Below, in pieces: positions 46,678-56,097 of a stretch of 64,000 bases of DNA. Positions within the stretch are counted from its first letter, which is position 1, and every line of letters begins with the position of its first letter. The translations under genes and the position numbers were made by a program. Source of the stretch: Acidobacteriota bacterium (GTDB taxonomy: Bacteria > Acidobacteriota > Terriglobia > Bryobacterales > Bryobacteraceae); the NCBI GenBank assembly GCA_026394055.1, contig JAPKYZ010000045.1, positions 1-64,000 on the forward strand. Reading direction: 5' to 3'. The notes under the pieces are model-generated. The model ran no database searches, was not told where the DNA came from, and saw only the letters and a program-made list of their open reading frames with translations.

Positions 46678-47821
46678 GTGGATGCTCTTGTTGCGGTTCT
46701 CATTTTTGCGGTGGGCTTGTTGTTGGGCTTCGGCTTGGCGTGGGTTCTGACGCGCCAGTCCAAGGCGGAATCAAGCTTGGAACAGACGCGCCTGCGGGAG
46801 GCGTTTGAAGCGCTGGGCGCAGGCGTTGCGGGGCAACACACAGTCGTTTCTCGATCTGGCCAAGGGTGAGCTGGACCAGAAGCGGCAGGCGGTGGATGCG
46901 CTGGTGAAGCCGCTCCAGGATTCGCTCACCCAGTTCGGACTGCAGATCCAGTCGATCGAACGGCAGCGCGCGGACGCCTATGGCGGGCTGCGCCAGCAGG
47001 TGACGTCGCTTGTCGAAGCGCACCATGCGCTCAGCAAGCAGACGACGACACTGGCCCAGGCGCTGAAAGCTCCACAAGTGCGCGGACGGTGGGGCGAGAT
47101 CCAGTTGCGGCGCGTCGTGGAACTGGCGGGGATGCTCGCCTATTGCGACTTTGAAGAGCAGGCGCAAGCGGGCGACAGCCGCCTGCGGCCGGACCTGATC
47201 GTGAAGTTGCCCAATCAACGCCTGATCGTGGTCGATGCCAAGGCGCCGCTGAATGCGTATCTTGAGGCCATTGAAGCCACCGACGAAGCCACCCGCAATG
47301 CCCGTCTGAGCGATCACGCCGCGCGCGTCAAAGCGCACATTCGAGCATTGGGTGGCAAAGACTACGGTGGCCGGATTCGCGATGCGGCGGAGTTTGTGGT
47401 CTGCTTTATGCCCGGCGAAGTCTTCTTGAGCGCCGCCTTGGAGCAGGACCCGTCGCTGCTGGAATTTGGTGTCGACCAAGGCGTGCTGCTGGCCACGCCC
47501 ACCACCTTGATCTCGTTGCTGAAGGCCGTGGCCTATGGCTGGAATTCGGAGAAGGTGGCCGAGAGTGCCCGCCAGATCCAGGATCTGGGCAAGGAAGTGC
47601 ACGAGCGTCTGGGGACCTTCGTCGGCCACATCGAAAAGCTGGGCAGCAATCTGGCGACGGCGGTGAAGAGCTATAACGCCGCCGTCGGATCGCTGGAATC
47701 GCGCGTGTTGCCCAGCGCCCGCAAGTTTGAAGAGTTGGGCGCGGCCAGCGCCAAGCCCTTGCCAGAGCTCGAGCGCGTTGAAGTGGAGCCGCGTGACGCG
47801 CGTCAGCCCGGCCTGTTCTAA
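46678..47821 (+). pseudogene. rmuC: rmuC with a single-base frame disruption
   Basis: RmuC is a membrane-anchored protein with a restriction-endonuclease-like domain that limits DNA inversions. The N terminus with its membrane helix (VAVLIFAVGLLLGFGLAWVL) reads from GTG 46678. After FEAL (about 46814) the match moves to another frame, which continues RGNTQSFLDLAKGELDQKRQAV to 47821. One extra G in GGG at 46815-46817 explains this. The second frame has its own ATG (46805) and could yield a 338-aa soluble form. The catalytic core around IVVDAKAPLNAYLEA is intact. Sequencing error in the G run is a real alternative. Confidence 0.75.
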
Positions 47822-48141
47822 CTTGGCAGTCCGTCTTCCGCTCGCCGCACGTGACGTGGCGGGGTGCGGCGCAGTTCGTGTTTTTGAAACAGCGGGATCA
47901 GCTTCGACTCGATCCATTGAAAGGCCGCTGCTAAGCCCTCGCGCTGATAGAGCCGCCCCAGCTCGGCTTCCACGGCCGTTGGCTCGCCCATTGCGCTTAG
48001 GAATTGATTGCAAGTGAGACGGGTGAACTTCTCGCCGTCCATGCGGCCGTCTTCGCGCAGGATTCGCTCCCGGGCATAGAGCGCCAGCACGGCATCACCC
48101 ACCCAGGCTTCTTCGAGCAGCTGTTTGCGCCGCTCGCTCAC
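47818..48141 (-). CDS. Stand-alone RNase III-like domain protein
   Basis: A 107-aa protein. The segment LLEEAWVGDAVLALYARERIL corresponds to the RNase III signature (acidic residue, then GDAVL), and EPTAVEAELGRLYQREG to the second acidic motif region. There is no dsRNA-binding domain; size and layout recall Mini-RNase III. Its start overlaps the fabG stop by 4 bp, and its 3' end overlaps the rmuC end. Confidence 0.65.
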   Translation of the reverse strand: MSERRKQLLEEAWVGDAVLALYARERILREDGRMDGEKFTRLTCNQFLSAMGEPTAVEAELGRLYQREGLAAAFQWIESKLIPLFQKHELRRTPPRHVRRAEDGLPS

Positions 48142-48872
48142 ATGTACATTCCGCCGTTGACGTTCAGGACGGCTCCGGTGACGTAGCCCGCTTCATCGCT
48201 GGCCAGAAACTTCACCGCGGCGGCGATGTCTTCGGCTTTGCCAAAGCGCTTCAGCGGGATCACGCCCAGCATCTTCTCTTTCACTTCGTCCGGCAGCACG
48301 GCCGTCATGTCGGTGTCGACAAAGCCCGGCGTCACACAGTTGACGGTGATGTTCCGCGCGCCCAGCTCCTGCGCCAGGGTCTTGGTGACGCCGATCAGGC
48401 CGGCCTTGGCCGCCACATAGTTTGCTTGTCCGGCGTTGCCCATCTGGCCGACGACGCTGGCGATATTGATGATGCGGCCCCAACGCTCCTTCATCATGCC
48501 CGGCATCGCCTGCTGGCAACAGAAAAAGGCGCCGGAGAGATTGGTGTTCAGCACCGCGTCCCAATCTTCACGCTTCATGCGCATCGACAAGCCATCGCGC
48601 GTGATGCCGGCATTGTTCACGAGCACGGTGATCACGCCGAACTCCTTGGCCACCGTGGCCATCGCCTCTTTGATCGACTCCTGCGAGCCCAAATCAATCG
48701 TCACGGCAAACGCCTCGCCGCCCGCGGCCCGGATCTCTTGCGCGACTTGCTCCAGCAGTTCACGGTTGCGCGCGCCCAGGGCGACGCGGTACCCGGCAGC
48801 AGCCAATTGAAGGGCACAAGCGCGGCCAATGCCGCGGCTGGCGCCGGTGACGAATGCAGTTCGTTGAGCCAT
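48138..48872 (-). CDS. fabG: 3-oxoacyl-ACP reductase
   Basis: A 244-aa SDR that reduces 3-oxoacyl-ACP with NADPH in fatty acid elongation. TGASRGIG (residues 8-15), NNAGITRDGL, the Ser of NIASVVGQMGNAGQANY with catalytic Tyr/Lys in NYVAAKAG, and the C-terminal YVTGAVLNVNGGMYM are all hallmarks of FabG. ATG 48872 is preferred over TTG 48881 by family alignment. Coupled to the RNase III-like gene downstream; no other fab genes nearby. Confidence 0.92.
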   Translation of the reverse strand: MAQRTAFVTGASRGIGRACALQLAAAGYRVALGARNRELLEQVAQEIRAAGGEAFAVTIDLGSQESIKEAMATVAKEFGVITVLVNNAGITRDGLSMRMKREDWDAVLNTNLSGAFFCCQQAMPGMMKERWGRIINIASVVGQMGNAGQANYVAAKAGLIGVTKTLAQELGARNITVNCVTPGFVDTDMTAVLPDEVKEKMLGVIPLKRFGKAEDIAAAVKFLASDEAGYVTGAVLNVNGGMYM

Positions 48873-48916
48873 CTCTACCAATGATGATACCCGGCAGGTC
48901 CACTGCGCCGCGCTGT

Positions 48917-49372
48917 TTAAGGGGTGGGTATCGGCGCACCGATCTCGCTCGCGGGCTGCAAATACTCATCCAGCCGGGCGCTCTGCACGATCAACCAGCG
49001 GCCTCCCATCCGGCGGACGAAATGCCGCTGCTTGAGTGTCCGTCCGGTGGCCGTGGCTATTTCATAAGCGACGCTGCGGACATTGGGGGCAGCTTCAGGC
49101 CGCTCATCAAACACGCGCACCAGATGATATCCACCCTGATGCAGTGCAGTCTGTAGATCTTCGCGAGGATGGAGACGCCGGTACTCAAGCATCCGGCGAG
49201 TGGACTCTGTTTGAGGGGGCGGGTGCCGCTCCATCCGTTCCATGGCCGGGACATCTCCCCGCTCATCTGCCTCAAGATACTGGCGCACCGCCAGCAGGGC
49301 GGCTCCGTCGGACTTGACCATCGGCTGACACGCACTGAGCGCAACAAGATGCCGGCCAGGCCGACGCCTCAA
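48917..49372 (-). CDS. Putative lipoprotein, NTF2-like fold
   Basis: Product of 134-151 aa depending on start. From TTG 49372 it begins with a basic segment, a short hydrophobic run and a lipobox-like LSAC, suggesting a lipoprotein; from ATG 49321 it is soluble. The body has VRQYLEADERGD at the start and a strand-rich end (VRSVAYEIATATGR, GGRWLIVQSARLDEYL), the outline of an NTF2-like domain. No clear ribosome binding site. Confidence 0.45.
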   Translation of the reverse strand: MRRRPGRHLVALSACQPMVKSDGAALLAVRQYLEADERGDVPAMERMERHPPPQTESTRRMLEYRRLHPREDLQTALHQGGYHLVRVFDERPEAAPNVRSVAYEIATATGRTLKQRHFVRRMGGRWLIVQSARLDEYLQPASEIGAPIPTP

Positions 49373-49383
49373 GCAAGCGGCGG

Positions 49384-49809
49384 CTAGGCCGCCTTGATGG
49401 TGACAACCAACCGTTGGCCAAACAATGCCAGTGCCTGCATCAAGCGGGGTAGTTTCGTGGGGTGCCAGGGGTCGAGCAACCGGCGCGCCTCCTTCACGTC
49501 TACGCCCAAACGGCGGGCCAGCTCTGACTTGGTCATGCCGCTGGTTCGCATTGATCCGTACAGCGACGCTTTGGCCGCCATCACCGGCCCCAGGGTGATG
49601 AGCTGCTGGCCGCGCTTTGCTGGGGAGGGCATGGGCACTTCGTCGCCTTCCTTGATTCGTGAGCCGATCGCCGTCTCCAGGCAATCCTCTGCCTGGGCGA
49701 TCGCTTCAGGCATCGTTTTTCCGGAAGTCCACGCCTCAGGCAGGTCAGCAAAGCTCACCGTGATTCCATCCGTGTCATGGCTGAAGATGGCTGGATAGCT
49801 AAATTCCAT
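49384..49809 (-). CDS. hicB: HicB-family antitoxin with HTH domain
   Basis: A 141-aa antitoxin. The N-terminal HicB fold (FSYPAIFSHDTDGITVSFADLPEA, then AIAQAEDCLETAI) covers about residues 1-55. The C terminus (about 90-125, MTKSELARRLGVDVKEARRLLD) is a helix-turn-helix that would bind the operon promoter. It follows hicA by 6 bp on the minus strand. Complete, unlike the pair at 28.4 kb. Confidence 0.85.
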   Translation of the reverse strand: MEFSYPAIFSHDTDGITVSFADLPEAWTSGKTMPEAIAQAEDCLETAIGSRIKEGDEVPMPSPAKRGQQLITLGPVMAAKASLYGSMRTSGMTKSELARRLGVDVKEARRLLDPWHPTKLPRLMQALALFGQRLVVTIKAA

Positions 49810-49815
49810 GAACGA

Positions 49816-50049
49816 CTACTCCTGGTTATTCAAGTCTTCGAAATCACTGATTCTCAGCCCAAGCTGGGCTAACATTCCAGCCACCGCGCCTTTGGTCAGT
49901 TCCTGCCTGCGATCCTTAATCGTCGTCCGGCGGCTGCCGTAGAACAGAGTTGCGTGGCTGCCCTTGCCATGGCCCACATCAACGCGGAGGGTCACCCCGC
50001 GCTCCTTAGCTAGCCGTTGCAGCTTGCGCAGGAACTCGGCCCCCTTCAT
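49816..50049 (-). CDS. hicA: HicA-family mRNA interferase toxin
   Basis: A 77-aa double-stranded-RNA-binding-fold toxin. It has MKGAEFLRKLQRLAKERGV, the catalytic histidine at GKGSH (His32) and the C-terminal LTKGAVAGMLAQLGL. The ATG 50049 start fits the family; a longer open frame reaches the divergent hydrolase gene and is not supported. It lies upstream of hicB in one transcript, the usual order. Confidence 0.82.
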   Translation of the reverse strand: MKGAEFLRKLQRLAKERGVTLRVDVGHGKGSHATLFYGSRRTTIKDRRQELTKGAVAGMLAQLGLRISDFEDLNNQE

Positions 50050-50125
50050 CACTCGATGATGGGGCAAAAATGTCCCATCGTCAAGCTCGCCGGCAGGAAC
50101 CCATACCCGGCGTAGAATCGTCTTC

Positions 50126-51118
50126 ATGCGCTTTGCCGTTATTGGGTTTTTGACCGCCTCGTGTTTCGCGGCCGATGGGGATTTGCAGTTTGCGGAGTTG
50201 GACAACTTCCGCTTTGCGTCGGGCGACACGGTGGCCAAATGCCGCTTGGGCTACCGGACCTATGGACAGCTGAATGCCGGCAAGTCCAACGCCATCCTGT
50301 TTCCCACTTGGTTCGGAGGCAAGAGCCAAGATCTGGCTGCTTTCATCGGGCCGGGCAAGCAGCTGGACTCGGGGCGGTTCTTCGTCATTACGGTGGATGC
50401 GCTGGGCAATGGCGTCAGTTCGTCGCCTTCGAACTCCACCGGCACCTTTCCGCGCTTCACCATCCGCGACATGGTGAACTCCCAGCACCGGCTGCTCAAA
50501 GAGAAGCTGGGTCTCAACCATCTCTACGCCGTCACCGGCATCTCGATGGGCGGCATGCAGACGTTTGAATGGATGACCGCGTACCCCGATTTTCTGGAGC
50601 GCGCGGTGCCTATCATCGGCTCCCCTAAGCTCACGGCCATCGATCTGCTGCTGTGGCAAGCCCAGCTGAGCATCATCGAAAATGCCCAGGCGACAGGTGG
50701 CGATCTTCGGTCCGCGATGCGCGGCGTCAATCAGGTGCATCAGTTTGCGCTCTATACGCCCGAGTATCGGGCGACGCACACCAAGCCGGAGGAGTTCGCC
50801 GCGCTCAAAAAGTCGCTCGATGAGGGCGCAGCCAAGGGTCCGCATCCGCTCGATTGGGCGTCGCAGCTGCGGGCGATGATGTCGGCCGATGCGACTCACG
50901 GGACCAGTCTTGAGAAGGCCGCTGCGCAGGTGAAGGCGCGGACGCTGGTGGTGGCGGCGCTGCAGGATCACATGGTGAATCCACTGCCGTCGCTTGAGAT
51001 GGCGCGCTCCGGCGGCTTTGCCGTACTGGAGCTGGCCAGCAACTGCGGCCATATGGCCACCAGTTGCGAAGCCGGAAAAGTGATCGCCGCGGTCTCGGAA
51101 TTTCTCGCGCGGCCCTGA
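50126..51118 (+). CDS. Exported alpha/beta hydrolase, homoserine acetyltransferase-like
   Basis: A 330-aa protein of the MetX-like branch. A short signal peptide (about 1-16) precedes the fold. Nucleophile elbow GISMGGMQ (Ser140), Asp in LQDHMVNP (near 281) and His in NCGHMATSC (near 308) form the triad. Cytoplasmic MetX lacks a leader, so this is probably a secreted esterase or acyl transferase of other specificity. Divergent from hicA. Confidence 0.8.
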   Translation: MRFAVIGFLTASCFAADGDLQFAELDNFRFASGDTVAKCRLGYRTYGQLNAGKSNAILFPTWFGGKSQDLAAFIGPGKQLDSGRFFVITVDALGNGVSSSPSNSTGTFPRFTIRDMVNSQHRLLKEKLGLNHLYAVTGISMGGMQTFEWMTAYPDFLERAVPIIGSPKLTAIDLLLWQAQLSIIENAQATGGDLRSAMRGVNQVHQFALYTPEYRATHTKPEEFAALKKSLDEGAAKGPHPLDWASQLRAMMSADATHGTSLEKAAAQVKARTLVVAALQDHMVNPLPSLEMARSGGFAVLELASNCGHMATSCEAGKVIAAVSEFLARP

Positions 51119-51171
51119 GCGGTGGCATCCAACTCCCAGGCCGGCGCGCGAAGCCGGATAATGGAACATTC

Positions 51172-52626
51172 ATGTCCTATCAGGATTTGCGCGAGTTTGT
51201 GCGCGCTCTCGAAAAAGCTGGCGAGCTGAAGCGCATCCCGTTTGAGGTGGACCCCCATCTTGAAATCACTGAGTTTGCTGACCGTAGCGTCAAGTCGGGC
51301 GGCCCGGCTCTGCTGTTTGAAAAGCCCAAAGGCTCCAGTGTCCCGCTGCTGATCAACGCTTTTGCTTCGCCCAAGCGCATGCAGATTGCGCTCGAGACCG
51401 ACAACATGGATTCGATCGCGGCCCGCATCTCGGAGTTTCTCCAGATGAAGATGCCGGACGGGTTCCTGAACAAGCTCAAAATGCTGCCCATCCTGGCGGA
51501 AGTAGGCGCCTTCTTCCCCAAGATCGTCAAAGACGGCCCGTGCAAGGAAGTGATCCGCAAGGGCGCCGACATCAACCTGAACGAGTTTCCGGTGCTCCAT
51601 TGCTGGCCCGACGATGGCGGCCGCTACATCACGCTGCCGATGGTGTTTTCGAAGAACCCCGTCACCGGCAAGCGCAACTGCGGCATGTATCGCATGCAGG
51701 TCTATGATGAGCGGACCACCGGCATGCACTGGCAGACGCACAAGCAGGGAGCCGAGCATTACCGCCGCCTGCAGGCTGAAGGCAAAGAGACCCGCATGCC
51801 CGTCGCCGTCGCGATCGGCTGCGACCCCGCCACCATCTATTCCGCCATCCTGCCCCTGCCGCCCGATATCGACGAGATGATGATCGCCGGGTTCCTGCGG
51901 TCGAAGCCCGTCGAGATGGTGAAGTGCGAAACCTCCGACATTGAAGTGCCGGCGCAGGCGGAGATTGTGCTGGAAGGCTATGTCAACCTGGGCGAACTGC
52001 GCCGCGAGGGGCCATTTGGCGACCACACGGGTTTCTATTCACTCGAAGACGACTACCCGGTCTTCCACATTGAGTGCATCACGCACCGCAAGAACCCGCT
52101 CTATGTCACCACCATCGTCGGTCCGCCGCCGATGGAGGATTTCTATATGGGGCAGGCCATCGAGCGGATCTTCCTGCCGCTGATGCGGATGCAACTGCCG
52201 GAAGTGATCGATATGTGCATGCCGGCCGAAGGCATCTTCCACAACCTGATGCTGATCAAGATCCGCAAGTCCTACCCGGGCCATGCACGCAAAGTGATGC
52301 ATGCCATCTGGGGCCTGGGCCAGGCCATGTTCACCAAAGTGATCGTGGTGATGGACGAGGATGTGGATATCCACAACGTCAGCGAAGTGGCCTGGAAGGC
52401 ACTGAACAATATCGACCCGGAGCGCGACATCGAGTTCGCGCATGGCCCGGTGGATTCGCTGGACCACGCCTCACGCTTGGCCAATTACGGCTCAAAAATG
52501 GGCGTCGATGCCACCAAAAAGTGGCCCTCGGAAGGGTTCACCCGGCCCTGGCCCGATGTCATTAAGATGTCGCCGGAAATCGTGGCTCGCGTGAGTGAGC
52601 TGTGGAAAAAGGCGGGGTTGACTTAG
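51172..52626 (+). CDS. UbiD-family decarboxylase
   Basis: A 484-aa prenylated-FMN-dependent decarboxylase. Family features include SYQDLREFVRALEKAGEL at the N terminus, GMYRMQVYDERTTGMHW, the catalytic region EGPFGDHTGFYS and VTTIVGPPPMEDFYMG. It decarboxylates aromatic or unsaturated acids; in acidobacteria it may serve menaquinone (futalosine pathway) or ubiquinone-type synthesis, but no pathway partner is adjacent. The start is ATG 51172; the longer frame overlaps the hydrolase. Confidence 0.88.
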   Translation: MSYQDLREFVRALEKAGELKRIPFEVDPHLEITEFADRSVKSGGPALLFEKPKGSSVPLLINAFASPKRMQIALETDNMDSIAARISEFLQMKMPDGFLNKLKMLPILAEVGAFFPKIVKDGPCKEVIRKGADINLNEFPVLHCWPDDGGRYITLPMVFSKNPVTGKRNCGMYRMQVYDERTTGMHWQTHKQGAEHYRRLQAEGKETRMPVAVAIGCDPATIYSAILPLPPDIDEMMIAGFLRSKPVEMVKCETSDIEVPAQAEIVLEGYVNLGELRREGPFGDHTGFYSLEDDYPVFHIECITHRKNPLYVTTIVGPPPMEDFYMGQAIERIFLPLMRMQLPEVIDMCMPAEGIFHNLMLIKIRKSYPGHARKVMHAIWGLGQAMFTKVIVVMDEDVDIHNVSEVAWKALNNIDPERDIEFAHGPVDSLDHASRLANYGSKMGVDATKKWPSEGFTRPWPDVIKMSPEIVARVSELWKKAGLT

Positions 52627-52678
52627 TAGTCACGAAGCCGTTATCTGATGCTCATGTTGACCCGCTACCCTAACGGGA

Positions 52679-55600
52679 ATGCGGAACCTCGTCCTCTCGC
52701 TTGTCGCACTTTTTGTTGCGGCGCCCCTGCCCGCGCAGTCGATTTTTGGTGAGCTCCGGGGCCTGGTCACCGACCCCTCCGGTGCGGTGATCGCGAAAGC
52801 GAGCGTCAAACTCACCCGTACCTCCACGGGCGAAACTCGCCGTACAGAGACCGACGGCAGCGGCAACTACGCCTTTGTCAATCTGGACGCGGCCGAGTAC
52901 GACGTGCTGGTGGAAGCACCGGGTTTCCGGTCGGCCACCTCGAAAAAGCTGGCTCTACGCGCCCGTGAAGTCACTCGCGCCAACATGGCGCTGGAAGTGG
53001 CGGCCGCCACTACGGAAGTCCAGGTGGTGGAGCAGAGCCAGGTGGTGCAGACCGACATGTCCACCATCATGGACTCGAAGTCGGCCAACGAAGTGAACCG
53101 CTTGCCGGTGAACTACCGCGCTGGTACGTCCAACACTTTCTACTCGATCATCTCCACGGCGCCCGGCGTTCAACCGGACCGCGGCGGCAGCTACTCGGTC
53201 GGCGGCGGCATGCCGTTCCAGACCACGGCTTCGGTGGACGGTATCTCGAACATCAACGTCCGCTCCAATGGCGTGCTGACCGAGATGTTCCCCACGGCCG
53301 ATTCCGTGGATGAAGTCCGCGTCAGCTCCACCAATAACAATGCCGAATTTGCGCAGGCTGGCGACATCACGGTCACCTCGCGCTCCGGCACCAACCAGTA
53401 CCATGCGACGGGCTACTGGTATCACCAGAATGGCGCCTTTGACGCACGCGACTTCTTCGCGGCTCGCACGCCGTTCAAGGTCTCCAACGACTATGGCGCC
53501 ACCGTGGGCGGACCCATCATCAAGAACAAGACGTTCGTCTTTGGGGCATTTGAGAGCCTGAAGTATCGCGCCCAGGCGGTGATCAACCAGATTGTGCCGC
53601 CGTCCAGCTTCCGCTCCGGCAATCTGTCCAGTGTGAGCTCGGCGCTGCGCGATCCGCTGGGCAACAACGTGCCGTTTGCGGGCAACATCATCCCCACCGC
53701 GCGCATCTCGCGCCAGTCGCGCGGCTTGCTGGACGCGCTGTACCCGCTGCCCACTCGCAGTGGCGACAATGTGGGCTCGCCCAACTATTCGTTGCAGCAG
53801 GGCCGCCAGAACAATAACGACCAGTACGACATCCGCGTCGACCACAACTTCTCGGAAAAGCAGCGCGTCTTCTTCCGCTACTCCTCGAAGTCCATTGACC
53901 GCATCTCGCCCAACACCTTCTACGACACGCTGGGCAGCAATACCTCGAGCCTTGACCCCAAGAATCTGATCGGCGCCTGGAACTGGGTGATCAAGGCCAA
54001 CCTGTTGAATGAATTCCGGTTCGGCTACGCCAACCAGACCTCGCTATCGACCTTTGGCAAGAACGGCACCTTTGACGGGCCTGGCCTGATGAAGTCGATT
54101 GGGATGGAAGGCATCCGGTCCGATCCGCCGGCCGGTTCGCAGGTGCCCGATATCAGCATCAATGGCTTCAATGGCCCCGGCACCGGCCGCGAAGCCAAGA
54201 CCCTAAGCAACAACTACCAGTTCGCCAACAACCTTACTTGGATTCGGGGCGCGCACACGATGAAGTTCGGCGCCGACATCCGCCGGCTGCGGACCACCGA
54301 CATCACCTCCTTCTTCACCGGTGATGACATGGGTACGTACGCCTTCAACGGCCAGTATTCCGGCTATGGCTTTGCCGACTTCCTGCTGGGCATCCCCAAC
54401 CAGACGCAGTTGGCCAACACGGGCAAGGATGTGGATGGCGTCACCTACCACATGGGCTTCTACCTGCAGGATGACTGGAAGGTCTCGCCCAAGCTGACCC
54501 TGAACTTCGGCGCGCGCTACGAGATCCACCCGATGTTCTACGACAACGCCTTGACGACGTCGCAGTTTGACCGGGCGGCTCCGGGTCCCGGCGGCCGCGT
54601 CATCATCGCCAACGAAGCGGCGCGCAAGTTCACTTCGCCGGCCTTCATCGCCTCGATTGGGAACACGCCGATCATCACCGCCAAAGAAGCGGGCTTGCCG
54701 GAAACGTTGCGCTACACCGACTTCAACAACGTGGCGCCTCGCTTTGGGTTTGCTTATCGCCCGTTTGGCAACAAGACGGTGATTCGTGGTGGCTATGGCA
54801 TTTATACGGCGACGGTCCTGGGATCAGTGTTCTACACGATCACCGGGATCCACGTTTCCGACGCGCGCACTTTTCCCAACCAGTTGGTGAACGGTGTCCC
54901 GGGTCTGCAGTTCCCGCGTCCGTTCGGCACCGGCCTGGGCACGCTCTCCGTGCCCGACTTCCGCCGCGCGACCCAGTTTGATGGAGCCGACCCCTACACC
55001 CAGCAGTGGAACCTCACCTTTGAGCGTGAGCTGCCCGGCCAGATCGGTTTCCGCGCCACCTATTCCGGCTCCCAGACCATCAAGATGTTCTCGAGCCCCG
55101 ACCTCAATCAGGTGCCCGTCAACAACGTCGGCTTCGCTACCGCTCGCTTGAGCCGGCCTTTCCCGGTGTGGAACATCATCTACACGCGCGACCCCAACAC
55201 GCGCGCCTGGTACCAAGGGCTGACGGTTGAGGCGATGAAGCGCTACAAGAGCGGCCTGTTCTTCCAGACCTCCTACGTCTGGGCCAAGGGGTTGACCAAC
55301 TCGGTGGGCTCCAATGGCAGTGGCTTTGCCTCGGAGAATGGCTCCGTGCCGACCGATCGCTTCAACCTGCGCCTGGACTACGGCAATACGCCCGGCATCC
55401 GGCGCCAGCGCTGGTTGACCACCTTTGCCTATGATCTGCCGTTTGGCAAGTGGGTGGGCAACAGCAAGATCGCGCAGTTGGTGGTGGGTGGGTGGCAGAC
55501 CTCCGGCATCCTGCTGGTGCAGAGCGGCCAGTATCTGACGCCCACCACCGGCAACGTCACCGACCCCAGCGGCACCCAGCTCACCCAGCGCGCCACCAAC

Positions 55601-56002
55601 CGGCCGGACTACGCCGGTACCTCCTACGGCAACCTGGACGGCAATGCCCGCACCATCGAGGCCTGGTTTGACAAGACCGCCTTCCGTATCCCCGGCCGCG
55701 ACGCCAACGGGGTCAATTTGCCGAACAACGGCACCATTGGCCGGTTTGGCTACGTCGGCCCGGGTAGCTTGATCGGGCCCGGTACGGCGACCCTTTCCTT
55801 CAAGATGCAGAAGCGTGTGAACATCACCGAAAAGGTGTTTCTGCAACTGGAAGGCTCTGCCGCCAACCTCACCAATACGCCCAATTTCGACATCCCGTCG
55901 TTGAACGTTAGCGCGGCCAACTTCGGCCGCATCACGGCTACGCAGGGGCAGGAAAATGGCGGGTCCCGTAACCTGCAGGTAGGCTTGCGGCTGGGTTTCT
56001 AG
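52679..56002 (+). CDS. TonB-dependent receptor with N-terminal carboxypeptidase-regulatory domain
   Basis: A 1107-aa outer-membrane protein. Signal peptide (about 1-20), carboxypeptidase-regulatory-like domain (about 24-105: GELRGLVTDPSGAVIAKASV, SGNYAFVNLDAAEYDVLVEAPGF), plug (about 120-245), and a long beta barrel ending with the terminal strand LQVGLRLGF, whose last residue is Phe. This is the OmpA/Oar-like receptor type expanded in Solibacteres, thought to import oligosaccharides or peptides. Monocistronic, closed by a strong terminator. Confidence 0.9.
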   Translation: MRNLVLSLVALFVAAPLPAQSIFGELRGLVTDPSGAVIAKASVKLTRTSTGETRRTETDGSGNYAFVNLDAAEYDVLVEAPGFRSATSKKLALRAREVTRANMALEVAAATTEVQVVEQSQVVQTDMSTIMDSKSANEVNRLPVNYRAGTSNTFYSIISTAPGVQPDRGGSYSVGGGMPFQTTASVDGISNINVRSNGVLTEMFPTADSVDEVRVSSTNNNAEFAQAGDITVTSRSGTNQYHATGYWYHQNGAFDARDFFAARTPFKVSNDYGATVGGPIIKNKTFVFGAFESLKYRAQAVINQIVPPSSFRSGNLSSVSSALRDPLGNNVPFAGNIIPTARISRQSRGLLDALYPLPTRSGDNVGSPNYSLQQGRQNNNDQYDIRVDHNFSEKQRVFFRYSSKSIDRISPNTFYDTLGSNTSSLDPKNLIGAWNWVIKANLLNEFRFGYANQTSLSTFGKNGTFDGPGLMKSIGMEGIRSDPPAGSQVPDISINGFNGPGTGREAKTLSNNYQFANNLTWIRGAHTMKFGADIRRLRTTDITSFFTGDDMGTYAFNGQYSGYGFADFLLGIPNQTQLANTGKDVDGVTYHMGFYLQDDWKVSPKLTLNFGARYEIHPMFYDNALTTSQFDRAAPGPGGRVIIANEAARKFTSPAFIASIGNTPIITAKEAGLPETLRYTDFNNVAPRFGFAYRPFGNKTVIRGGYGIYTATVLGSVFYTITGIHVSDARTFPNQLVNGVPGLQFPRPFGTGLGTLSVPDFRRATQFDGADPYTQQWNLTFERELPGQIGFRATYSGSQTIKMFSSPDLNQVPVNNVGFATARLSRPFPVWNIIYTRDPNTRAWYQGLTVEAMKRYKSGLFFQTSYVWAKGLTNSVGSNGSGFASENGSVPTDRFNLRLDYGNTPGIRRQRWLTTFAYDLPFGKWVGNSKIAQLVVGGWQTSGILLVQSGQYLTPTTGNVTDPSGTQLTQRATNRPDYAGTSYGNLDGNARTIEAWFDKTAFRIPGRDANGVNLPNNGTIGRFGYVGPGSLIGPGTATLSFKMQKRVNITEKVFLQLEGSAANLTNTPNFDIPSLNVSAANFGRITATQGQENGGSRNLQVGLRLGF

Positions 56003-56023
56003 CGCCATCAAAGGCCCATAAAC

Positions 56024-56075
56024 ACGAACACCCGGGAGAGGACGGCAAGTCGCCGCCGGTCTCCCGGGTGTTCGT
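56024..56075. terminator. Long bidirectional terminator
   Basis: A 16-bp perfect stem: ACGAACACCCGGGAGA (56024-56039) with TCTCCCGGGTGTTCGT (56060-56075), around a 20-nt loop. It lies between the convergent receptor and flagellar genes. T runs are short on both sides (TTATTTG; TTTATGG on the other strand). Confidence 0.8.
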
Positions 56076-56097
56076 TATTTGCGTTGCTGATGGCGCC

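Noticed and set aside
50049-50127. Longer hicA starting near 50127
   Set aside because: The added N terminus does not match the HicA family and would occupy the divergent promoter region of the hydrolase gene.
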